Assembly (NCBI GenBank): GCA_905250885.1
Contig: CAJNOQ010000992.1
Coordinates: forward strand, 1 to 37,889
DNA length: 37,889 bases
Origin: Didymodactylos carnosus
Taxonomy: Eukaryota; Rotifera; Eurotatoria; Philodinida; Philodinidae
Reading direction: 5' to 3'
The notes beneath the pieces are model-generated. The model saw only the letters and a list, made by a program, of their open reading frames with translations. It made no database searches and was not told the DNA's origin. Made by a program: the position numbers and the translations under genes. Below are positions 9,250 to 21,300 of the stretch, one piece after another (position 1 is the first letter of the stretch; each line of letters starts with the position of its first letter).

Positions 9250-12102
9250 TCAATCAAGTTTTGAATTTTCAACTTGAGTTACATCGGAAACAATTCCACC
9301 ATCTACAACAAGAAAAAAAATCCATAGTTTAAATATTTAGTAGAAAACTTGTCATTTATTTTTACTTTTTGTTGCTGCCTTATTTGACAACTTTTTTAAT
9401 TTTGCAACAAAAAATCCATCTAAATTATGTAAATGAGGATAATATCGTCGACAATGTTTCATTAATGGATGATATTTTGTTCCCTTGAAACTAAAAAAAT
9501 ATATCCAAAACGCATGGAAGCCGAACAAACTGTTTACAATTCTATGCATACCTTGAAAATCCTTCAACACCGAATTCTAAACCAGTTTCAACAATTTTAA
9601 CCGGACGATTATTTAATGCATATTGTATGACCGCTTCATTTTCTTCTATCTAAAAAATTACGTAAAGATGCATCGTCGAAATTCATTGTCAGATGAAAAT
9701 TCTCACTAGTATAGAGCATGTCGAATATACAATATAGCCACCTGTTGTTGAATTTGCATTAACAGCATCAATAGCATTTAATAATAATTGTCGTTGAGAG
9801 GTAAAACATCGTTGAATATCTTTTGCATCCTAAAATTAATTTTAATTTTGTAATAAAAATAAAAATTGAAATGATAACAAACCTTTGAAGTTTTAACAGC
9901 TTGATCTTTTGAAATAACTCCTGTACCACTGCAAGGCGCATCGACTAGACAACGGTCAAATCCGCCCATATGCTACAAAGAATATAAACTTTGACAAATC
10001 GAAAAAAATATATTATTTTCAAACAATAAGTTTACCTCTGAAAAGTGTCTTCCATCTAAATTCGTTACAATCGTATTTGTTAAACCAAGACGATGTACAT
10101 TAGCTATTACAGCCCGTGCTCGATCTTTATTTGCATCGTTTGCAACTAATATACCGCTATTATGCATTAACGAACCTAAAAGAGATAAAAATAATCTACA
10201 TATCAGCATAGACTATTTCTACCAAAATTGACCATTTAGAGTAGTGTCTCCTGGAAAGATCCAAATGAAGACTATTTTTATGTGCGCGTACTTCTTATAT
10301 TTACTCATGAACAACAAATTGACAATATTCTCCTCTTCTCAATGCAGAAAAAATACTTGAAATGAATACAAAATGTATCATCTTGGCATTATTATGCGAA
10401 ACTACAAACTAGTCGTCGAACATTTTCTTCTCTCTCGATAAATTTTGTCAACATACTAACCAATATAAGTCGTTTTTCCACCTGGTGCTGCACACATATC
10501 CAAAATTCGTTCACTTGCTTGTGGTGCTAATGCCATAACTGGTAGAAAACTTGATGCACCCTGGATCATATAATGACCGCTCAAATATTCTGGTGTTGCT
10601 CCTGTCAAAATTGGAAAAAGAAAATATATTTATCATTAATAGACAAAAAGATAGAGGCATAACCTACCGATTGGTACTTGACTACTATAAATGACCAATC
10701 CAATTTTTGTCCATTTATCTAATGGATCAACGTTCACACCACGATTGATTAGCGATTGCATCAGATCACGTCTACGTGTTTTGAGAGTATTTGTTCTAAT
10801 AGTTACAGGACGTTGTACTTCATTTGCTTCCAAAAAATCAATAATCTAAAACAAAAATTGTTTTTCTCAAAATCATTCAGTAAACAAGAAATTCTTACTT
10901 CAGCTAATGGAAATAACTCAATTAATTTTGACATTAAAAAATCATTATAAGAATAATAACTACATAAATCTTGCCTGAGTAAATCGAGATAATCTTTTCT
11001 TGTTCTATGGTGTAGAAGAGAATACCAATATAATATAAGAATATTATGTATCTACGTTTGCAATACGAACCTAGTCTGTTCACGTTTTTTACTGAAATCA
11101 TTCAACACATTAATGACTTCTCTTATACGATGCATTAACAATTGGAGATCAGCTGGAGGCACACCTGTGGATAAAAGAACACAAAATAACTCATTGTCTG
11201 TATAATAAGTTTGCTAAACAAACTCTCTTACTATCTTTTGTCACTTCTTGTCCAGATGGAAATTGTACTTTTTCATGTTGTTCAATATTTGTTAATAATT
11301 CTTGTTCAGATAATTCTTTTGTTTTTCGTTGTTTTTCACGTATTTTTGTTGATTGTTTTTCAATAGCAAGCTTTGGATGTTCTTTATCATCATCATCATC
11401 ATCACTTACAGAATCGTTATCATCGTCCATATCCTCAGGGTCAAATTCATCATTGTATCCTTCATTATTATTTGGTCCCTGCTCATCTTGATTGTCATCA
11501 TCTCCAAACAAATTCTGAACACAATACATTAATAAACACATTTCATTTCACTATCCTATGACATCAACTAACTTTGAGATTTTTTTTGGGTTGCAGCCAT
11601 TGTTGATTTTCATCTGTATATCCATTCATGTCTTCTTCATCTTGAATCGATTCACCATCCGAATGTCTCGTTTCAACCAATTTCTTTTCTAATAAAAAAT
11701 ACGAATCATAGTACAATTTGTGCGTTAAATAAACGCCAACACTCACCTTTTTGTTTCTGTTTCTTCTCTTTTTGTTGCTGACTTTTTTCTTCTAGAATTT
11801 TTTCTTTTTGCAAGCGTTTGCGAGCACTAAACTAACCAAAAGGAAACAACAGCTACAGCTAACCAGAGTTTAGAATAATGGATTGTTTACCGTTTTTTGG
11901 CACGACTCGATGATTTTTTGTCAGCATTATCTTAAGAGAACACGAACAATTTTAAGTTCTGAAAATAGTACATTGAAAATAGTTGATTACCTTTTGGAAG
12001 TAAATCTTTAGAGAATGTTGGTTCACCTTGCTTTTTTGCTTTTCTTCCTGGTCCACGTACAGGATGCTTTCCTATTTCGTCTGATTGTTTCCTTCTACCC
12101 AT
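9250..12102 (-). CDS. NOP2: NOP2/NSUN1 rRNA cytosine-C5 methyltransferase, 15 exons
   Basis: NOP2 is the nucleolar m5C methyltransferase of large-subunit rRNA, needed for 60S assembly. Exons (minus, 5' to 3'): 12102-11991, 11930-11891, 11826-11747, 11688-11573, 11514-11232, 11164-11071, 11004-10899, 10845-10668, 10601-10461, 10175-10036, 9972-9883, 9829-9707, 9649-9552, 9490-9366, 9302-9250. They join in frame to 592 residues. The start MGRRK and the basic [10 protein letters not shown] stretch match the family N-terminus. An acidic region (residues about 117-165, long Asp runs) follows. The catalytic part has [20 protein letters not shown], the SAM motif [13 protein letters not shown] (371-383), PCSGTG with Cys444, and the catalytic TCS Cys498. 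The final [16 protein letters not shown] is typical. The long basic tail of vertebrate NOP2 is absent. If the last intron is not spliced, the frame stops at 9352 instead. Confidence 0.93.
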
Positions 12103-12874
12103 ATGTATCTTCAATATAAAAAGTAAATAAAATTAGATACAATATAAACAGTTTTTTTCGATAAATCTGAGCTAAATGACTCAGGTGATCGACTTTATTC
12201 TATATTTCTTGTGAGGGTAGGGAATCGTATTTTCGCATTAAACAAAAGCCCATCTGATCCATCATTCAAGTATCGCGCTTCTAGCTGATTTGTAAAAAAC
12301 AACAGTAAATTCCTGAGGATAGGTCATAGAAAAAATAAAGGAAGAATCTAAAAAACATGGAAATCTCGATCCAAGAATCCGAAATTTAATAGCAAGCGGG
12401 TGAGGCAAGCTTCAGTTCTATTTCTATTCATAAAAAATTGCTTTTACATATCTATAATACATGTAAATGTTTGAGAGCAAAACAGAATAGAATTGATTGG
12501 TCAATATATACCATAATGTCCTTACAATTTAGACGAACAATCTGCTATGCGCATAAATAACTTGATATCATAGAGAAATTCTGTTAAGCGTTATATGTCC
12601 CTCTAATCTGTTCAAAAAGTTATGCCAACCTGTCGCTAATTTTCTATAATTTTTTTTTGTGATATCACTACAGTTAACTTGCCCTTGCGATCATCCAATT
12701 AGCAACGGTGAAAAAAAAGTCTATAGGTTTCCCTTCTCTTCACATCACACTTCAGTACGTAATTCTTTCGTTTTATTTCAAATAACAGCTTTTAGCTTGA
12801 CAATTTCAAATACATACAGGTCATTTCATTTATTCAGTGCTGGAGCGATCATCGGTTAACGATTGTGTCCACCT
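12103..12874. other. intergenic, upstream of NOP2
   Basis: An AG acceptor-like site (minus strand, ttgaag) lies six bases before the NOP2 ATG, so part may be NOP2 outron or 5' UTR intron. The plus-strand frame at 12659-12859 has no protein-like features. No other feature is seen. Confidence 0.4.
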
Positions 12875-12996
12875 CCCAAGCACAAACGATCCAGTCTTAT
12901 GGGGTATTTATCTGGATTCAAGCCCACGTACATCTAGATACACGTGGAACTGAATCTAGATAAATAACCCAAAAACTTGGATCGTTTTTGCTTGGG
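12875..12996. mobile_element. palindromic MITE, 122 bp
   Basis: Almost the whole segment folds on itself. CCCAAGCACAAACGATCCA (12875-12893) pairs with the reverse complement of tggatcgtttttgcttggg (12978-12996). Further in, TATTTATCTGGATTCA pairs with its partner, and the centre CACGT..ACGTG flanks a short catctagata loop. About 55 bases per arm, with scattered mismatches. It lies between the divergent NOP2 and eL41 genes. It encodes nothing, and the target-site duplication is unclear. Confidence 0.6.
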
Positions 12997-13586
12997 CTAT
13001 TTCTCCCTTTTGTATATAATGTTTGATGTTCGAACTTAAAGAGAAAAAAACTTTTTGCTTCATGAGCTTCTACCTCGCCAGACTTGATGGTAGTAAGCCT
13101 GGTTTGCGTCATTGCTATATTTCTTTTATCATATTTTATTATGTGCAAATCAGGAGTATCCATCACTGAACACTTTTACCGAAAAGTTAAGTTTGTATGG
13201 ATATTAATTAGTATAAGGATTTGATATATTCCCGTTCAACTTCAGTTCATTCCTCTTTCGTTTATGATCAGAATAAGTTTCAAGTGCTTCGACCTGACTG
13301 ACATTCATTTTGACGTAGACTAGGCTTTTTTGCGACCATTATGAGAATTTTTGCAGTTCCATTTTTTCCTCACTTGAGCTAACTAGTCAATGAAAATTAA
13401 GCGTAAACGTTTCTTAATAACTGACTTATAACGATGGAAACGATATTCTAAAGTGTAAAATGTAAAGTTCATAGTTTTCTTCACCAGTTTGTTTCTCTCG
13501 GAACCTTTTATTTGAACAGTAACTACGCGCTATATTTCTGTTTATGCTGTTCGCTAATGTGTTTATTCTTTTGTTTTGCAGATAAT
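12997..13586. promoter_or_regulatory. upstream region of eL41, outron or 5' UTR intron
   Basis: No coding exon was recognised. The stretch ends in ttcttttgttttgcag, a strong acceptor (AG at 13580-13581), only five bases before the eL41 start codon. The short 5' UTR is therefore joined by cis- or trans-splicing. The promoter should lie further left but cannot be fixed from sequence. Confidence 0.4.
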
Positions 13587-13730
13587 ATGCGTGCTAAGTG
13601 GAGAAAGAAACGGTAAAAAATGAATTAGAGCAATGTTAAAATGCCAATCGTAACTTTTACTTTGCCTTCTATTTTTAGTATGCGACGACTCAAACGTAAA
13701 CGACGACGAATGCGAGAACGATCAAAATAA
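13587..13730 (+). CDS. RPL41: ribosomal protein eL41, 25 aa, one intron
   Basis: Exon 1 is 13587-13612 and exon 2 is 13679-13730, joined across a 66-nt GT-AG intron that splits an Arg codon. The 25-residue product begins MRAKWRKKRMRRLKRKRR and ends RMRERSK. It matches the almost invariant animal eL41 (formerly L41e), the smallest and one of the most basic ribosomal proteins, which is found near the subunit bridge of the 80S ribosome. The differences from the vertebrate protein are conservative, near the C-terminus. It is far too short for ordinary ORF detection. A splice acceptor lies five bases before the ATG and AATAAA follows at 13964. The identification is firm because the sequence is nearly identical along its whole length. 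Confidence 0.96.
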
Positions 13731-15360
13731 TTAGCAACGAATTAGAAACAACGTGGTCTATGATTAGATGTGGATGAAGATGGATCGATATTACATTATA
13801 CCCACCTGAACTATAAGCATCTAATGGATTGTTAAATCAAATGGATATTTGATATGTATAAGCATTGTTTTTCGTATGTAGACTATAAATTTGTTAGCCA
13901 TACCAAGTGCAAATCAAATTTGTCATAGATATGTTTGTTTTTCCTATTATACGTTGTTGAAAAAATAAAAAAATTCTCATTAAAAGTAAACAAACATGTA
14001 CTGATCAGGTAACGGGTTATAGCAAATAAATACTGCTATTTTTCAGTATATTCTCAGAGATATAAATCTGAATATCGTTGAAAATTTATTTTACACACTT
14101 ATATTTTATCCTGCTGATATGATGTAAGATTTACTCTTTCACGATACCAGGAGTTGTAAAGCCATTATAGTATTGAAAATTAAAACTACCGAAAAACACA
14201 AAGTCAGTTTTGTACGAGTATCAATTTGAACATTCAATTTAGTTTATGAAATAAACTGCAATAGTTGCAAAATCTCAACGTTAAAAATCAAATTGTATTA
14301 ATCTCAAATGTAAAAAATCAAAAAAATGGAAAGATAATAACAGACAAAAAAACAAGATATATTTTTTTATATTCAATAAAGTACAGTATAAAGTGATTTT
14401 ACAGTAGTCTACAGTTGTTTACGCGTTGATCTAAATTATTTGATGGGCAAAATTGATCAGGTATTAGTATCCAGTTATATTGCAACTACGATCGCCACAT
14501 GGTTTTAAGACTTTTTTTCAAAAAATTGTCTAATCGCAATTCATAGCGCGACTTCGGCACCATCCAAGTACGAAATATTGGGGCTACCGCGATCGTGAAC
14601 TAAACACATTTTTTAAAAATAAGAGTTTATCGCGTTCGTGCTATGACAATGGAGATTTACTAGCGCTCTTTAAACGATTTGTGCGAATGTAACGTAATCC
14701 CTATGCAGACAACTATGTTCGCGTCGTAGATGACTAGAAAGTAGACTTTGGCGTTCGTGTGTATAGATAAAATATAGAAAAAATGCCGTGGTCACCGCAC
14801 GTCGGTTTTTGAGTAACATGAAAGAACATGAATGATTCTCGTTGCTATATGCGAAAAATCATATTTTTGGTTTAGAATCAGTGAAACATTTTTGAATAAC
14901 TAAATTAAACTCTTTTCTCATAACAAAGTGTTAATAGAGAGATATACAAAGTGCCATTTATCTTCGCTTTCACTGCTCTTAGTATTCTGATGCGATAGTA
15001 ACGCCATCTACTAGCGATTCATAAAAATAGACTAATAAACTTTTTACATGAACAGCTTAATTTCGTATTCGTTCTCAGTCGTTTAGCTCAGTTAATTTAT
15101 TCAACTTCTAAATACTTTAAATTGATTGTTAGATAGGCTGCGTAATCAGTAATCTTGATTTATTGATCTGTCTTCACTCTTGTCTTCTATCTAATCTGTT
15201 ATATTGCTGATCGAAATCCATTTTAGAAGATTTGTTTACTCCATCCTAACAATCCTGTTCAGTTAACTAAGATGCTTTGCTACTCTGTTTAAGTATCAAT
15301 TCTTTTGTACGATGTGATCGTAAATGTTGTTTGTTATGTTCAAAAATCAGGCAACAATTG
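13731..15360. other. 3' UTR of eL41 and upstream region of intersectin
   Basis: The left part holds the eL41 3' UTR with AATAAA at 13964-13969. The remainder is AT-rich with no open frame. Slightly more GC-rich patches (near 14540-14760) show no recognisable gene. An acceptor-like ttcaaaaatcag ending at 15350 precedes the intersectin ATG by ten bases. Confidence 0.45.
13964..13969 (+). promoter_or_regulatory. polyadenylation signal of eL41
   Basis: AATAAA about 235 bases after the eL41 stop. It is the clearest such signal downstream. Confidence 0.4.
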
Positions 15361-18300
15361 ATGGCAGGTGCGTTTCTTTTCTTTAATTTACTCAATTGTT
15401 AATCTTCATTATATTTGTTAGGTGATTGGCTTATAACTGTAGACGAACGACTCAAATATGATTCGTTTTTTGAAACTCTTCGACCGATGCAAGGCTTTCT
15501 AACAGGTTTGTGAACACTTTTCTTCTTTTATCAGCGAACCTAGCATATCTCGTGAATAATATATTAACAGTCAGTGTTTAAACATATGCCCTACTTTTAG
15601 GAGATCAAACACGCGAATTCTTTCTCAAATCAGGCTTATCGGCAGATATACTACGAAAAATTTGGTATGTGTAATTACGAAAAGAAAGACGTATCAAACC
15701 TATTTATATAGTTCTGCTTTTCTTCAGGGATTTGTCAGATTTAACTGCAGATGGTCGATTAGATCGACGAGAATTTGCCATTGCTTGTTATTTGATTTCG
15801 TCTCAAGTACGTAAATTTATGGTTAGGAAAAGTGATAAATCTGTAGTATTATGATTTGTGTATTAAGGTACAAAAGAAATTTCTTTTACCATCTACGTTG
15901 CCATCTTCCTTGTTAACGGATACATTGAAATCGTTAACAGCAAGCAATGGATCTTTTGCGTCGTTGAAAAATACAAACTGTATGACGCCAATGTTCTCGT
16001 TAGTGCCTAGTACACCGTCAACAAAACCACTTAGGCCATCAATTTCGATGGGATATGCGACATTTCCATCATCTACAATAGCAGCCCCGTTAACAATAAC
16101 TGGTAAAGATCTATAGATTTGTCCTTTATTCTTATTATTTCGAATTCCTTTAAAATATAATTTAAGGAGTACAAAAATATCACAGTAAGATATAAAGATT
16201 GGAAGAATCTAACGCTTTTATGTTGCGCTCGAAGAGCTTCTGGATGCTGTTTGTCTTCTTCGATTGACTGATACGCGATTAATTATTTCAGAAAATTCCA
16301 GATAATAGCGAAGAATCAAAGTTTTAGTTTACACAACGTCTCATATGTGTGACATACCTTTCTTCTCGGTTAGGGCACCAAATATAATTTTTCCAATAAC
16401 ATGTAACGTTCCTCTGTAACCAACTTGCTTTGTTCTTTCTAAAGATGGTTTAATTGATATTGCTGTGCTTTATTTGTTTAGTACACTTTTCTAGTGCTCT
16501 CAATATAAGAAAATATAAAAAAAATATAAATATTAAATATTAAAAAATATAAATTTATATAGTTCATTCACTTTTTCTTTTTTTAGCTGCTGTACCACCG
16601 TATGCTCTTTCCACTGGGTATGTGGATGTTTCTTTAGTGTTTGATTGTCTACTGTTTCCCTATGCTTGTTTCTCTATTTCTATTCATTCTAGTAATCTAG
16701 TAAAATCTGGTACTTCATCAACTGTGTTGCCTCCACTCACACCGGCCTTACGTGCAAAATATTTTCAGCAGTTCCATGCATTAGTCGATATAACAAAAAC
16801 AAATGGTTTTATGAGCGGTTTACAAGCAAAAAATATTCTACAACAAACTGGTTTATCTCAATCTATTTTACGTCAAATATGGTACATGTATACCTTTTGG
16901 ATCATATTGAAATTTTATCTTTTCTTTATTTTACTGATGCACTAGGTCATTAGCCGATTATGATAAAGATGGTAAATTAACAGCGGATGAGTTTGCTATT
17001 GCAATGCATTCATGTGAAATAATCAAAACAGGTGCTATATTACCCGCACGTTTACCGGATGAATGGTGTGTGCAACAACAAGAGCGAAAATTATCATTTG
17101 GAAGTATTGATGGACTAAAACCAAACGCAACGTTATTTTCAACAGAATTTAATACTTTCAAAACGACGGATACGGCAAGACCAAAAAGCGCAACAACATC
17201 TAATGATTCTACATCAGCATCAACGGCTGATTCATCAAATTTATCATCAACAGATAGACGAAATAGTGCAACGTCATATGAAGATAAACGACGGATGAAT
17301 TATGAAGATGGTATTAAAGAATTAGAAAGACGACGACAAATGTTAAAAGAAATAGAAGAACGTGAACAACGAGAACGTGAAGGTTAAAAATTTCGACCAA
17401 TATTATTGTTACCATGTTTGTAAGACTTATTTATTGAAAAAAATATTTTTTTTAGAACGAGAACGTTTAAGAGAAGAAAAATTACTAAAACAAAGAGATG
17501 AACAAGATAGAAAAAAACAGTTAGGATTAGAAAAACAATTGGAACGTCAACGGCAAATTGAACAACAACGAGAAGAAGAGAGAAAAAAATTAATTGAACA
17601 ACGTGAAGTAGGTGATTATTTTATTTCGCACACGCATGGACAGAAGATCGCGTTTTGAATTTCAATAAAATGCTACCGAGTCATATCCATGCTAAATTAA
17701 AATAACGATTAGAAATGTTTCATTTCATCGAAAAAACTGGCATAAAAACTAGCAGTATACATATATTGTTCTAAATCGTACATTGTACGTGACAATATCG
17801 AATCAAACATGTATGACTGTTCGACAATTTTTGTGCCAAACATTTTATTCATATTTAGTATCAAAATACCTTCAGATCTATGTGTTTTTCTGTAAATTTT
17901 AGACAGCACGTACAGAAATGGAAAGTCAACGGCGTTTGGAATGGGTATATCAACGTATGCAAGAATTATTAACACAAAAATCACGTTTATCCGAACAAAT
18001 TAAGTCTATTAAATCACGTGAGAAAGGTATTGAATCAGAATTACAAAGTATAGATGATAAAATAGAAACTTGTCAAAACAAAATTCAACAAACAAATAAT
18101 TCTATACACAACATTGACGATATTATATCAAATATTCAAGAAGATACAATAATACAAAAGACAGAGTTAGAAACGTTAGAACAAACAACAAAAGTAATTG
18201 ATATAGTTCACCGATATACTAATAATAAAAAACAATACTGATTTCTAATTTTTATTTAGGAATTGATATCACGATTATCAACAACGCTCAATCAAAAAGA

Positions 18301-21300
18301 AATTCTCGAATCGTCATTAAAACAGTTCAATCAATCAAAAGAATTTAGTACGTGTCTAGAATCTGTTACGTATAGCAATCCTTTGAACAAGAAACTACTG
18401 TATTTTGGAGAGATTCATCACATCTCATTGTAATGTTTAATGTGAGATCAAAGTTTATGTGAGTTATATCGTAATCCTAGAGTGTAGTACAGACAATTAC
18501 AGTGTTATCATCCGTTAAACATCTTGCATCTGTTCAATACTACCTCCGTATTATCAATAAAAAAAGCTTAATTCGAGACATACTCTAGGTACTACAAATC
18601 GTGAATCTGATGTGATACAGATGACAAAAGGCCAAATAGAACATTTTAAAACGGAAAATGTTCGCTTAGATGAACAAATTACAATAATATCGGCTAGCTG
18701 TCAAGAATTTCGAAACACAATGGAAGTACGTCTCTTTACACTTAACTATATTGTGTAAATAAGATTACTTTTTAAATAGCAACTTCGTACTAAATTAAAC
18801 CAGTTGGAAAATGAAGCAAAAGCAAGAGTTCAAAACGATAATACAACGTGAGTATTTTTTTTTGAATATATTATGTGCTACATCAAATAACTAATTGTGT
18901 ACGATTGTAGGAAAGCCATCACTCCTGCGCCAACTCTTTCATCGTTGCGTAAGCTTTTCATTTTTTTCTCTCTTTGCTTAACAGCGCTAACATCTGTTGC
19001 TTTTTTCTACTCGTACAGCAAATTACAATATCTTTCGCTCTACTTCTCTTACTGCGGAAACACAAAACTATTTTGAAAATTCAAACAAAATATTAACATC
19101 ACCGTCCACTTTTGATGTCATCGAGAATGATCCATTTCAAACTACTGATCCATTTACATCAAATAATATTGACCAACAACTACAACAAACACAAAAGAAC
19201 CATAACGGTTGGATTCAACAATCAAATGCTGCAATTCAAGGCAATGTATCGGAAGTGATTGATGATCCATTTAGTGCGAAATACGGAACTGATAATAGTT
19301 TTCTATCAACAACGGACCCATTTGCTGCACAAATCATTAATTTACCACCTAAAATAGTGTCCAAAAAAAGCGCTCGAAAAGTTTCAATACAAGGTTTGTC
19401 TGTTCGCAGTAACTGAGTCCTTGCTTCTTATTAACTTCTCTGATAATATTTGGCTTCTTCATTAACTTGATTTAACGACGTTTTATTTTTGAATCACGTC
19501 TTCTGGATAACTGAGTCAATTATCATCAAACAGTTCGATATAAACATCTTTAATTTTTCTATTAGAAAATAATCGACAATCCCAGCAACAGCAAGCGTTT
19601 GACTCCTGGGGTGGTGCTTCGAAGCAAAGTAATGGTTTCGATAGTGGTAACAGTAATTGGAAAGCATTTAATACATCACAAATCAATGAAAATGATACAT
19701 TTTCCTCCACAACCGAATGGTCTCAACAACAGCAGATAGATATTAATTTTACAAATACTGATAACTCAGTCTATAAGAGTAAATTATTAATGTTCAATAA
19801 ATGTTAAAATAAGTTGGCGTTTTATGTTTAGATTTAACAAAGTATCGTGCTATCTTTAATTATGTACCAGAACGTCAAGATGAATTGGCTATTTCGATTG
19901 ATGATGAAATTTTGGTAAGTTAATTCGCTTATTTAAGGAACTGGACTTTCATGAGTGAATGAGAGAGTAAACGTTTTTTATACACTCTTCTTCAGTCATA
20001 TTCACTTTCTCGTATTGTTTAAATTTTAGAAGGCCAAGGTAAGTGTAATATACATCTATTAAGCGACAGACCAAATAGTTTTTGTTCATACGAAAGTTTA
20101 GATTCTAGCATAACTATGAGCTTTTCACTTTGCTCGCTCACATATTGCACAAGCATCATTAAGACGATATGCACGCATACATAAACACGCGTTTATCTGT
20201 CCGCTCATTTTTAAAAGATATCCAAATGAAGGATATCAGCTAAAATTGGACACAAGCGATGTTCTTAAATGTTCTTTATGAATGAGCAAGACTATTTAGA
20301 CTTTTTTTTTGAATTTGGCAAGTTTGCGTAAATGAACACAAACGTAAATGATTAAGAACAGAGCACAGTACAAAACATACGTGTGCATTCGTCTATTTTT
20401 TTTAACGAACCATTCATCAAAGTGAGCGTTTCTAGCGTCTGTAGACATTTATCAATTTATCCTAGTTATTAGTTGCAGAGGAGTTTCTCAACAATATTGT
20501 GCTCGTCTCATTGTATCATGTTTACGGTTCGATATCATGTATCTCTCTTTTTTTGCATCTAGTCACACATGGAGTCAGAGAGTTTTTAACATAATATGTG
20601 ACTTGGAAAGTTTTATAGTTCTGTAGTTACGAATCCATAGTTCGTTAGAATTTTCTATACACGCTATTGAAAGTATGATTTTTTGTCTCAAGAGTACAAC
20701 TGATTATCGAAAAAATATTAACAAATCTTTTGATTATTTCGATTTATAAATCCAGCAAATATTAATTATTTCCGCAAAATCAATTTGACTTTTGAATTTT
20801 TTTTATAATAATAGACTTTAATGAGTATAGTGACGTCTCCAGCACTGGACCAAGGGTGAAGCCATGAATCATCCTTTAGAAATTTCGCTTTCTCTATTCG
20901 AGCTAAAGAAATATATTTTAGCCCCTAAATAATCTTATCAAATATTGTACGGTTGTGTCTTCTTTAGGTTGAACCTTCAATGTCACAAGATAAAGGATGG
21001 CTTTTTGGAATATTGAATCAAAAACAGGGTTTATTTCCGGCCAGTTATGCTGAACCTGTTGTTGAGCAGTAAGTCATTTTTTGTTGAACTACACGTTGTG
21101 AATATTGAAGGTTTCTAAATATGTTTATTAGTTCGACATCTAACGCCATTACAGTACCAGATACGACTTCTACATTGCAAGTATGTGTATTATACATGAG
21201 TGTAAAACATAAAGTAATCAGTTTTGCTCTTTTGTAGCTTGACCATTCTAAAAGTCAAGTACCAATCTCAACTGAAACTGTAATAAATCAGATTAAACAA

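Noticed and set aside
11373..11561. Plus-strand His-rich open frame
   Set aside because: It is the antisense of the Asp-coding run in NOP2 exon 5.
12918..13166. Minus-strand open frame of 82 codons
   Set aside because: It overlaps half of the palindromic MITE and shows no conserved features.
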